Positions 9,354-17,684 of a DNA stretch of 33,545 bases are shown here, piece after piece. Origin of the DNA: Deltaproteobacteria bacterium. Lineage in GTDB: Bacteria; Desulfobacterota; Syntrophia; Syntrophales; Smithellaceae. Every line of letters begins with the position of its first letter. The first letter of the stretch is position 1. The position numbers were made by a program, and so were the translations under genes. The stretch covers positions 1 through 33,545 of the forward strand of contig JAKLDS010000025.1 in assembly GCA_022703375.1 (NCBI GenBank), read 5' to 3'. The notes beneath the pieces are model-generated. The model was not told where the DNA came from. It made no database searches and saw only the letters and a program-made list of their open reading frames with translations.

Positions 9354-10442
9354 ATGAATAATAAAGCATCTCTTCTTCATAACGCCTCGCGGCGCGATTG
9401 GCGGAACTGGCAATGGCAATTCCGGAACAGGATAACGAAACTGGAAGATATTGCATCTTTTTACGGCAGAAAAGCAACTGCCTGGGAAAACCTGAAAAAA
9501 GCGGCGGCCATCTATCCTCTGGCAATAACCCCTTATTATTTCTCGCTTATTAATGAAGACAACGAAAACGATCCCATTCGCAGCCAGTGTTTTCCCGACG
9601 AGAGGGAAATAACTTTTGCCGGCGGCAGCGCCGATCCTCTCCTGGAAGATTCATATATGCCGGCGCCAAAACTGGTGCGCCGCTATCCCGACCGCGCTCT
9701 GGCCATTGTTACGGAAACCTGCGCCACCTATTGCCGGCATTGCAACCGCAAGCGCTACTGGTCGGTTCCCGCTTCCGGCAAACTGCAAAAAAGAATACAA
9801 AGAATGATTAACTATGTCGCCGCGACACCGCAAATCCGGGAAGTAATAATTTCCGGCGGTGATCCGCTCACGCTCGGCGATCCGGTTTTAGAGAGTTTGC
9901 TTAAATCTTTCCGCGCCATTCCCCATGTGGAAATATTGCGTCTGGGCAGCCGGGTGCCTGTAACCATGCCCATGCGTATCACTAAAGACCTCTGCCGCAT
10001 GCTTAAACGCTGCCGGCCTTTATGGTTCAATACTCAATTTAATCATCCTGCTGAAATCACGTCGGAGTCGGCGCGCGCCTGCAACATGCTGCTGGAAGCA
10101 GGCATTCCCGTTTCCAACCAGTCAGTCCTGCTGAAAGGGGTTAACGATTCGGCATCAGTAATCCGGGATTTGCTATACTCTCTGCAAAAGATATCTGTCC
10201 GTCCTTATTATCTTTTTCACTGCGATCCGGTTAAAGGGTGCGCTCATTTCCGCACCGGCATAGCAAAAGGCCTCACCATAATGAAAAAGATCAGACGGCA
10301 ATCAGGGTTGAGCCTGCCGCAATATGTTCTGGATGTGCCGGGCGAGGAAGGAAAGCTTCCGCTTACTGCGATTTCCCGAACAGCGCAAAATGATTTAAAA
10401 AAGTTTCAATATTTTTTTGACAAGTGCGGGCAAATAGATTAG
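9354..10442 (+). CDS. KamA-family radical SAM aminomutase, probable EF-P lysine-donor enzyme (EpmB role)
   Basis: Radical SAM, PLP-dependent lysine 2,3-aminomutase family, 362 residues. The 4Fe-4S/SAM motif is CATYCRHC (Cys123, Cys127, Cys130). The glycine-rich 'SGGDPL' SAM block follows. The C-terminal 'DVPGEEGKLPL' contains Lys334, at the position of the PLP lysine in the KamA motif PGGGGK. The sequence around the cluster resembles KamA more than E. coli EpmB, but the protein is shorter than KamA (about 416) and lies directly upstream of efp and epmA. I therefore infer it makes (R)-beta-lysine for EF-P modification. Free beta-lysine as osmolyte is the alternative, but no acetyltransferase (ablB) is nearby. 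The Shine-Dalgarno is weak. Confidence 0.85.
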   Translation: MNNKASLLHNASRRDWRNWQWQFRNRITKLEDIASFYGRKATAWENLKKAAAIYPLAITPYYFSLINEDNENDPIRSQCFPDEREITFAGGSADPLLEDSYMPAPKLVRRYPDRALAIVTETCATYCRHCNRKRYWSVPASGKLQKRIQRMINYVAATPQIREVIISGGDPLTLGDPVLESLLKSFRAIPHVEILRLGSRVPVTMPMRITKDLCRMLKRCRPLWFNTQFNHPAEITSESARACNMLLEAGIPVSNQSVLLKGVNDSASVIRDLLYSLQKISVRPYYLFHCDPVKGCAHFRTGIAKGLTIMKKIRRQSGLSLPQYVLDVPGEEGKLPLTAISRTAQNDLKKFQYFFDKCGQID

Positions 10443-10468
10443 TAAGGGCGAAAATTATAGCACCATAA

Positions 10469-10630
10469 TTGATGAGCCTGTAAAAAGTTGAAAAAAAGTA
10501 ATCAACGACCTCGTTAAAAGCTCCAGAGGCAAGGCGCGCGAATCACGAGGAATGAGTCGTACTTAGACGTACGCCGCAATGACGAGGGATGAAGCGCAAC
10601 GCAGTATATGGACTTTTTACGAGGCCGTCA
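10469..10630. repeat. Palindromic intergenic repeat element (MITE/REP-like), copy A
   Basis: About 160 bases bounded by imperfect inverted ends: TGATGAGCCTGTAAAAAGTT on the left against the complement of ACTTTTTACGAGGCCGTCA on the right. A second inward copy of the end (ACCTCGTTAAAAGCTCC) lies at about 10507. The centre has a CGTAC-TTAGAC-GTACG hairpin (10559-10574) flanked by CACGAGG and GACGAGG. It fills the whole gap between the KamA-like gene and efp and ends 6 bases before the efp Shine-Dalgarno. It has no coding capacity. Confidence 0.75.
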
Positions 10631-10653
10631 TAATTTAAGGAGAAATATTTTAT

Positions 10654-11217
10654 ATGTACAACGCGAGTGACTTAAAGAAGGGCCTGAGAATTAAGCTGGA
10701 GAATGATCCCTACATCATTACCGAATTCAATTTTGTCAAGCCCGGCAAGGGACAGGCTCTTTACCGCTGCAAGCTCAAGAATATGCTCAACGGCAACCAG
10801 TTTGAAAGGACTTTCCGTTCGGTTGATATGTTTGAATCAGCCGATCTGCGGGAAAAGAAGATGCAGTATCTGTATAAGGAAGAAGACAAATATTGCTTTA
10901 TGGATAATGAAACTTATGAGCAGATTTACCTGACGGAAGGCCAGATGGATGAAGCCAAGAATTTTCTCATGGACAACATTGAAGTGGAAATCCTGCTTTT
11001 TGAAGACAAGGCCATCGGCATCAGCATGCCCAATTTTGTGGATCTGATTGTCACCGAAGCCGAGCCCTGGGCCAAGGGAGATACGGTATCCGGCGCCACC
11101 AAACCGGTAAAACTGCAAACAGGATATACCATTCAGGTGCCGACATTCGTCAACGAAGGCGAAAAAATAAGAGTTGATACTAGAACGGGTGAATATATGA
11201 CCCGTGTCAAGGGCTGA
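10654..11217 (+). CDS. efp: Translation elongation factor P
   Basis: EF-P enters the ribosomal E site and rescues ribosomes stalled at polyproline. The 187-residue length and three-domain order are standard: KOW-like domain I (1-65), OB domain II (66-127), OB domain III (128-187). The modification loop is KPGKGQA with Lys32 at the tip, matching the beta-lysylated Lys of E. coli EF-P. This agrees with the neighbouring epmA and KamA/EpmB-like genes. The 'MPNFVDLIVTEAEP' block and the terminal 'VDTRTGEYMTRV' are typical. AAGGAG lies 11 bases before the ATG. A repeat element sits immediately upstream and another immediately downstream. Confidence 0.97.
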   Translation: MYNASDLKKGLRIKLENDPYIITEFNFVKPGKGQALYRCKLKNMLNGNQFERTFRSVDMFESADLREKKMQYLYKEEDKYCFMDNETYEQIYLTEGQMDEAKNFLMDNIEVEILLFEDKAIGISMPNFVDLIVTEAEPWAKGDTVSGATKPVKLQTGYTIQVPTFVNEGEKIRVDTRTGEYMTRVKG

Positions 11218-11226
11218 GACCGCTTC

Positions 11227-11330
11227 AAAATCAAAGCGCTATCTTTGTTGGCTTCGTCGTCGGCTTCTTCAACGTATGTATAATACGCCTCATCGCCTCC
11301 TCCTTGCCGCCTCGATATCATCTTTGATTT
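11227..11330. repeat. Palindromic intergenic repeat element, copy B (related to 10469-10630)
   Basis: A 104-base unit with perfect 9-base terminal inverted repeats (AAATCAAAG at 11228-11236, CTTTGATTT at 11322-11330). It has a central CGTA-TGTATA-TACG hairpin (11273-11286). Read on the minus strand it shows the same succession as the first repeat: GAGGC-GCAAGG, GATGAGGCGTA, hairpin, GAAGCCGACGACGAAGC. It begins 9 bases after the efp stop and may also act as its transcript end. Confidence 0.7.
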
Positions 11331-11361
11331 AGAAGTGGTATGCGTAATCAAGGATTGACTT

Positions 11362-11633
11362 ATTACTCCGGCAATTAAATAGTTGAATGTAAAATTACAT
11401 ACTCAAGAAATTGATTCCCATCCGGTTGGCTTTGAGCCGCCAATCAGGGAATATTTTGGCAAATAGATAAAGGCGAAGCTGAAGATCGGCGATTCCAATT
11501 GTTTGAGTCCGCCATAGGCGGACGAGTTTTGGAATCGCCGGAAGCAAGCCTTAGATGTATTACAAAATGTTTCCGGCGGTGCAAAGCCAACCGGACGGAA
11601 AACCGATTTTCTATAATTAACTGCCGGAGTAAT
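11362..11633. repeat. Nested foldback (long inverted repeat) element upstream of epmA
   Basis: Successive inverted pairs point to one centre: ATTACTCCGGCAATTAA (11362-11378) with TTAACTGCCGGAGTAAT (11617-11633); CATCCGGTTGGCTTTG (about 11420) with CAAAGCCAACCGGACG (about 11581); GGCGATTCCA (11489) with TGGAATCGCC (about 11529); and the perfect hairpin GTCCGCC-ATA-GGCGGAC (11507-11523). The whole 272-base unit could fold into one branched cruciform, like a non-autonomous mobile element. No transposase or clear target-site duplication is visible. Its right end supplies the only good Shine-Dalgarno near epmA. Confidence 0.7.
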
Positions 11634-11648
11634 GATTTGGATAAATCA

Positions 11649-12575
11649 ATGCAGGATGATGGATTTCAACTGGCGCGCAAGCGGAAGGCTTTGGAGCTAC
11701 GCGCCAGACTAATTCAAAACATCCGCCGCTATTTTATCAATCACAATTTTCTGGAAGTGGAAACTCCGCTGCGCATACCAGCACCCGCGCCCGAAGAGCA
11801 TATCGAAGCGCTGCCCGCCGGCGACTGGTTTTTGCAAACATCGCCGGAGCTTTGTATGAAAAGGCTTTTGGCGGCAGGCTACCCGCGCCTCATTCAAATA
11901 AGCAAATGCTTTCGTGCCGGAGAAAGAGGTTCGCTGCACCTGCCGGAATTTACCATGCTGGAATGGTATGTAGCCGGATTTGATTATCGGCAATTGATGG
12001 AGCAATGCGAAGAAATGCTTAAGGCTGTCGCCGGAGATTCAGGCTGCGGCAACAAAATAACCTGGCAGGGGAAAATGATAAACCTGACGGCGCCGTGGGA
12101 AAGAATCACCGTTGGGGATGCCTTTAAAAAATATGCGCCGGTAACAGTCGAGCAGGCTTTAATTGAAGACAATTTTGATGAAGTCCTGACTAAGCATATA
12201 GAACCGAATTTGGGCGTTGTTCAACCCTTGTTCCTTTATGATTATCCGGCCAGGCTGGGAGCGCTCGCCAAATTGAAAAACGGCAACCAATCGGTCGCCG
12301 AACGCTTCGAGCTCTATATCGGCGGACTGGAGATCGCTAACGGATTTTCCGAATTGACTGATGAACAGGAACAACGGCGGCGCTTTGAGGAAGCTCAGAA
12401 ACTCCGCGCGCAAAAAGGCTATGCGGCCTGTCCGCTGCCGGAAAAATTTTTAGCTTCATTGGATCAGCTGCCTGAAGCCGCCGGCATCGCTCTGGGCATT
12501 GACCGCCTCGCCATGCTTTTTGCCGACAAAACAAGCATTGATGATGTCATTACTTTTCCGCCGGAAAATCTGTAA
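11649..12575 (+). CDS. epmA: EF-P--(R)-beta-lysine ligase EpmA (GenX/PoxA)
   Basis: A truncated class II lysyl-tRNA synthetase paralog that activates (R)-beta-lysine with ATP and attaches it to the EF-P loop lysine. The 308-residue length fits EpmA and lacks the tRNA anticodon-binding domain. Class II motifs are visible: motif 1 near 'FLEVETPLRI', motif 2 'FRAGERGSLHLPEFTMLEW', motif 3 'GIALGIDRLAML'. The frame is open upstream to 11499, but that stretch lies inside the foldback repeat. I list the ATG at 11649. A TTG at 11637, four codons earlier, has GGAG at 7-base spacing and is an equally plausible start. It completes the kamA/epmB-efp-epmA set. Confidence 0.9.
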   Translation: MQDDGFQLARKRKALELRARLIQNIRRYFINHNFLEVETPLRIPAPAPEEHIEALPAGDWFLQTSPELCMKRLLAAGYPRLIQISKCFRAGERGSLHLPEFTMLEWYVAGFDYRQLMEQCEEMLKAVAGDSGCGNKITWQGKMINLTAPWERITVGDAFKKYAPVTVEQALIEDNFDEVLTKHIEPNLGVVQPLFLYDYPARLGALAKLKNGNQSVAERFELYIGGLEIANGFSELTDEQEQRRRFEEAQKLRAQKGYAACPLPEKFLASLDQLPEAAGIALGIDRLAMLFADKTSIDDVITFPPENL

Positions 12576-12615
12576 ATTAGCATATCGCTAAAATATTTAA
12601 TGCAAGGAATCCAGT

Positions 12616-12644
12616 TTGACATATTATGAGCATATGCTTATAAT
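12616..12644 (+). promoter_or_regulatory. Consensus sigma-70 promoter with palindromic operator for the DUF134-NifX operon
   Basis: Perfect TTGACA (12616-12621), 17-base spacer and perfect TATAAT (12639-12644). The spacer ends in the perfect palindrome AGCATATGCT (12629-12638). A related inverted repeat TTAGC-ATATC-GCTAA lies upstream at 12577-12591. A perfect promoter overlapped by a palindrome suggests strong expression held down by a repressor. The DUF134 HTH protein encoded just downstream is the natural candidate. Confidence 0.8.
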
Positions 12645-12672
12645 AGACTTAATGCGGAAAGGGGCAAATATT

Positions 12673-13020
12673 ATGGTCAGACCAAAATGTTGCCGCCGCG
12701 TTTGCGGCGTTCCCGATAAAAACTATTTCAAGCCACGGGGAATACCGGCTGCCGAACTGGAAGAAGTTCTGCTGAATCTTGATGAATTTGAGGCAATTCG
12801 CCTGGCGGACTATGAGCATCTTTATCAGGAAGAAGCGGCAGCGCAAATGAATATTTCCCGTCAGACCTTCGGCAGAATAATCGCCGAGGCGCACAGGAAA
12901 ATTGCCGACGTTCTGATTGACGGCAAAGCGCTGAAAATTGCCGGCGGGGAAGTAGCGCTAAACGAAACAAATCCCTGCGGCCGCGGTAAAAAAATCGGAA
13001 AGAAAAATACTAACATTTAA
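12673..13020 (+). CDS. DUF134 helix-turn-helix protein
   Basis: A 115-residue member of the DUF134 family (PF02001). The N-terminus is MVRPKCCRRVCGVP, Arg- and Cys-rich as in the family. A sigma-70 region-4-like helix-turn-helix follows ('YQEEAAAQMNISRQTFGRIIAEAHRKIADVLI', about residues 53-85). Family members commonly sit next to NifX/NifB-like genes in anaerobes and are presumed DNA-binding regulators; targets and ligand are unknown. The longer frame starting at 12616 would place the start inside the promoter. This ATG has AAAGGGG upstream and gives the family N-terminus. Autoregulation through the palindrome in its own promoter is an inference. The NifX-like gene starts 12 bases downstream. 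Confidence 0.88.
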   Translation: MVRPKCCRRVCGVPDKNYFKPRGIPAAELEEVLLNLDEFEAIRLADYEHLYQEEAAAQMNISRQTFGRIIAEAHRKIADVLIDGKALKIAGGEVALNETNPCGRGKKIGKKNTNI

Positions 13021-13032
13021 AAGGAGAAGTAT

Positions 13033-13395
13033 ATGAAAATCGCATTACCATCTTATCAGAATCAAATTGACGCCCACTTCGGGCATTGTGAACATTTCAC
13101 TGTTTTCACCATCAGTGATAAAAATGAAATACTGTCGGAAGAGAAGATTGCGTCACCGGCCGGCTGCGGCTGTAAATCCAATATTGCTCAGACATTGGCT
13201 GAACAGGGCGTCAAATTGATGCTGGCGGGCAATATGGGGCAGGGAGCGGTAAACGTACTGAACAGTCATGGCATCGAAGTTCTGCGTGGCTGCACGGGTA
13301 ATGTGAAGGAAGTTACCAGTAACTGGCTTGCCGGTAAATTGAATGATTCAGGAGTAGCCTGCACCCAGCATGAGCACGGTTGTCATGAAGCCTGA
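13033..13395 (+). CDS. NifX/NifB-family (DiNase) cofactor-binding protein
   Basis: A 120-residue protein of the dinitrogenase iron-molybdenum cofactor-binding family (PF02579). The family start is seen as MKIALPSYQNQIDAHFGHCEHFTVF. 'GCGCKSNIAQTLAEQGVKLMLAGNMGQGA' forms the cofactor pocket region, and a His/Cys tail (CTQHEHGCHEA) may bind metal. Proteins of this family outside nitrogenase operons include the ORP protein with a Mo-Cu-S cluster. No nifHDK genes are present, so nitrogen fixation should not be inferred. It is co-transcribed with the DUF134 regulator, and AAAAGGAG precedes the start. Confidence 0.9.
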   Translation: MKIALPSYQNQIDAHFGHCEHFTVFTISDKNEILSEEKIASPAGCGCKSNIAQTLAEQGVKLMLAGNMGQGAVNVLNSHGIEVLRGCTGNVKEVTSNWLAGKLNDSGVACTQHEHGCHEA

Positions 13396-13409
13396 TTAAA
13401 TTTGTCGCA

Positions 13410-13439
13410 AAGGAGCCTCTCTCCGGAGGCCCCTTATCT

Positions 13440-13440
<1 letters not shown>
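13410..13440. terminator. Terminator hairpin between the NifX gene and the convergent cytochrome gene
   Basis: AAGGAGCCTC (13410-13419) pairs with GAGGCCCCTT (13426-13435) with one mismatch around a six-base loop. It lies in the 44-base gap of a convergent gene pair. The T tract is weak on both strands, so efficiency is uncertain. Confidence 0.6.
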
Positions 13441-15516
<2,076 letters not shown>

Positions 15517-15537
15517 AATATCGTCCTCTCGCAATAA

Positions 15538-15795
15538 TCATGATAAATCAATAAATCTGGTCAATGCGGTGTAAAAATCATCCCGCTTTTTCCCCTTGTT
15601 TCCGGCAGATTCACTCAAACACGTTTGCATATGGGTGGAAATAATCGCCGCGCCGGTTTTTTTTATTGCCGAAGTTACGGCGGAAACCTGGGTCAGCACA
15701 TCAACGCAGGGCGCTTCGTCGGCGATTAAACGCTGCAACCCCCGTACCTGGCCTTCAATCCGTTTTAAACGGGAGATGATTTTTTTCTTTTCCAT
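15538..15795 (-). CDS. CsoR-family metal-sensing repressor
   Basis: An 85-residue all-helical DUF156/CsoR family repressor. The N-terminal 'ISRLKRIEGQVRGLQRLI' helix is characteristic. Cys30, His55 and Cys59 match the spacing of the Cu(I) ligand set Cys-His-Cys of CsoR, whereas Ni sensors of the RcnR type use a different set. It probably binds the palindrome just upstream of its own gene and lifts off when it binds metal. It is the first gene of the operon with the Tat ferredoxin (21-base gap) and the cytochrome b-MoaE fusion. No copper ATPase or chaperone is nearby, so copper is not certain; a persulfide or other signal is possible. Confidence 0.88.
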   Translation of the reverse strand: MEKKKIISRLKRIEGQVRGLQRLIADEAPCVDVLTQVSAVTSAIKKTGAAIISTHMQTCLSESAGNKGKKRDDFYTALTRFIDLS

Positions 15796-15803
15796 GTCTT
15801 TTT

Positions 15804-15820
15804 ATACCCCTGGGGGGTAT
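15804..15820. promoter_or_regulatory. CsoR-type operator
   Basis: ATACCCC-TGG-GGGGTAT is a perfect 7+7 inverted repeat, 8 bases before the start codon of the CsoR-family gene. G/C tracts flanked by AT ends are the known shape of CsoR operators. A TATAAA (minus strand) directly next to it suggests it covers the promoter, so binding would silence the regulator and the electron-transfer genes behind it. Confidence 0.75.
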
Positions 15821-15855
15821 ATAGGCATGAGAAACGATTCCTGTCAAGATATTTA

Positions 15856-15883
15856 TTGTCATTCATTATTCGGTGTTTATAAT
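15856..15883 (+). promoter_or_regulatory. Predicted sigma-70 promoter of the sigma-54 activator gene
   Basis: TTGTCA (15856-15861), a 16-base spacer and perfect TATAAT (15878-15883) lie about 140 bases before the activator start. This would keep the activator constitutively available while its targets depend on sigma-54. Confidence 0.5.
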
Positions 15884-16022
15884 ATTGTCAGAATTTGTCA
15901 ATGCCCAGCGCAGACAAGTGCCGGTACCCTCGTTCCTGAGGCTTTTGTCACGGTTTTGCTTGCGCAATTATGAAAACTGATGTAATTCTCAGGCGCAAAT
16001 ATTTAAAAGGCAAGGTAACAAA

Positions 16023-17378
16023 ATGAGCGTTCAGCAATCCCGAAAACAGCAAGGTTCTCTGCTCGGTGAACAGCAGAATATCATCCTTGATTCCATTGCC
16101 GACGGGGTTTTTACCGTGGACGGGGATTGGCGGATTACCTCATTCAACCGTGCTGCCGAAAACATAACCGGTGTTTCCCGCAAAGAGGCCATAGGCCAGC
16201 TCTGCAAAGATGTATTAAAAGCGGATACCTGTGAAAAAAACTGCTGCCTGCGGGCAACCATGAAAAACGGCGAACCAATTATCAATAAAAATGTATATAT
16301 CATTGACGCCGAAGGCAAAAGACGTCCCATCAGTATTTCCACGGCCCTGCTGCGTGACAGAAAAGGGAATCTTCTGGGGGCAGTGGAAACAATCCGCGAT
16401 ATGAGTACAGAGGAAAACCTGCGCAAAGCCATTTTGCAGAAATATGATTTTGCCGACATCGTTTCAAAAAACCATAGAATTATGGAATTGTTCAATATCC
16501 TGCCGGATATCGCGGAAAGCCCGAGTACTGTTTTGATTGAGGGGGAAACCGGTACGGGAAAAGAACTTGTCGCCCGCGCCATTCACAATTTAAGCCTGCG
16601 CAAAAAATATCCGTTTATCGCCGTTAATTGCAGTGCGCTGCCCGATACTCTGCTGGAATCGGAACTGTTCGGTTACAAAGCCGGAGCTTTTACCGATGCG
16701 AAAAAAGACAAGCCCGGCCGGTTTCGCCTGGCGGAAAACGGCACGCTGTTTCTGGATGAAATCGGAGATGTTACTCCCGCCATGCAGGTGAAACTGCTGC
16801 GGGTTTTGCAGGAAAAAACTTATGAACCGCTGGGAGCGACCGACAGCGTAGAACACAATGTCCGTATTATTGCGGCGACTAATAAAAATCTCGATGAGCA
16901 GGTCCGGCAGGGGCGTTTCCGGGAAGATTTGTTTTACCGGATTAATGTTTTCAAAATTTCTCTGCCGCCGCTGCGTGAGCGCATGGAGGATATCCCGCTG
17001 CTGATTGATCATTTTCTTGCCCGTTTCAATATCTTGCAGAAAAAAGACATCAAAGGTCTGAATGACGAGGCCATGTCCGTGCTGATGTCCTACAGTTATC
17101 CGGGAAACATTCGTGAACTGGCTAATATCATAGAAAGGGCTTTTATTCTGTGTAAAACAGGATTCATTGAAAAGAAACACCTGCCGGAAGCGCTTTTTTC
17201 CGATATCGGTATTCACGTACAGCAAATTACATCTTTGCGCGATATGGAATCTGCCTGCCTTATCAGTGCCCTCAAACAGAATAATTGGAACAGGCCGCAA
17301 ACAGCCGCAGCGCTTGGTATGCATAAAAGCACGCTGTATCGCAAAATCAAATCGCTGGGCATCAAGTTGCCGCAATAA
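16023..17378 (+). CDS. Sigma-54-dependent activator: PAS sensor, AAA+ domain, Fis-type HTH
   Basis: A 451-residue enhancer-binding protein. An N-terminal PAS domain (about 17-130) contains four cysteines (Cys61, Cys70, Cys74, Cys75), suited to redox or Fe-S/metal sensing. The AAA+ domain (about 148-375) has Walker A GETGTGKE (174-181), the sigma-54 contact loop GAFTDA (221-226), Walker B 'GTLFLDEIGD' and 'FREDLFYRI'. The C-terminal Fis-like HTH ('NRPQTAAALGMHKSTLYRKIKSLGI') reads DNA. It lacks a response-regulator receiver domain, so the signal is probably sensed directly. It lies immediately upstream of a sigma-54 promoter with half-sites, and a second such promoter lies 4 kb on. It resembles the dedicated activator of the Desulfovibrio orp operons in position and role. 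Confidence 0.92.
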   Translation: MSVQQSRKQQGSLLGEQQNIILDSIADGVFTVDGDWRITSFNRAAENITGVSRKEAIGQLCKDVLKADTCEKNCCLRATMKNGEPIINKNVYIIDAEGKRRPISISTALLRDRKGNLLGAVETIRDMSTEENLRKAILQKYDFADIVSKNHRIMELFNILPDIAESPSTVLIEGETGTGKELVARAIHNLSLRKKYPFIAVNCSALPDTLLESELFGYKAGAFTDAKKDKPGRFRLAENGTLFLDEIGDVTPAMQVKLLRVLQEKTYEPLGATDSVEHNVRIIAATNKNLDEQVRQGRFREDLFYRINVFKISLPPLRERMEDIPLLIDHFLARFNILQKKDIKGLNDEAMSVLMSYSYPGNIRELANIIERAFILCKTGFIEKKHLPEALFSDIGIHVQQITSLRDMESACLISALKQNNWNRPQTAAALGMHKSTLYRKIKSLGIKLPQ

Positions 17379-17385
17379 AAAAGCA

Positions 17386-17431
17386 GTCGCATTTATGCCG
17401 CAAGTCGCATTAAATGTTGCGATTATGCGAC
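17386..17431. promoter_or_regulatory. Cluster of activator half-sites (UAS) upstream of sigma-54 promoter 1
   Basis: GTCGCAT occurs at 17386-17392 and again at 17404-17410. Inverted partners TTGCGA (17417-17422) and ATGCGAC (17425-17431) follow. The same half-site forms the perfect palindrome at 21689-21705 before the second sigma-54 promoter. The centre is roughly 125 bases upstream of the predicted transcript start, a normal enhancer distance. The adjacent activator is the presumed ligand. Confidence 0.72.
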
Positions 17432-17507
17432 ATAATTTCCATTCAACCATTTCCGCTGATTATCGTAACATATTGTTATTAATTATCTAACAGGTAATTT
17501 AGCCTTG

Positions 17508-17522
17508 TGGCATCTTGCTTGC
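17508..17522 (+). promoter_or_regulatory. Sigma-54 (-24/-12) promoter 1
   Basis: TGGCATCTTGCTTGC keeps GG and GC at the required distance and matches consensus TGGCAC-N5-TTGC at all but one of the core positions. The predicted transcript start is near 17533, giving a leader of about 150 bases before the Tat-MBL gene. It lies in the 306-base gap after the activator gene; apart from the half-sites and this promoter, I see nothing else there. Confidence 0.8.
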
Positions 17523-17684
17523 AAATCAATTACCAATTTATTTTTACGGCAATAGTATTTTAAGAATTTGGATGTCGGGAAGTTGTTGTCGTTTGAGGGG
17601 ATAAGGAACAGAATGTTAAACACTTTTTCTAACGGACAGTTTCACAATGTTGATATTGTTCAAATTTAACCGAAGGAGGATGGT

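Noticed and set aside
9354-10442. Osmolyte N-acetyl-beta-lysine pathway (ablA)
   Set aside because: The KamA-like cluster motif would fit, but no acetyltransferase follows and efp plus epmA are the direct neighbours, which favours EF-P modification.
11133-11351. 72-residue minus-strand frame over the efp end and the second repeat
   Set aside because: It lies over the efp coding end and the palindromic repeat, has biased low-complexity content from the repeat, and no ribosome site.
15946-15963. Possible sigma-54 promoter before the activator gene (TGTCACGG..TTGC)
   Set aside because: The -24 element lacks the invariant GG and the TTGC is one base out of register; the sigma-70-like TTGTCA-N16-TATAAT upstream is a better explanation.
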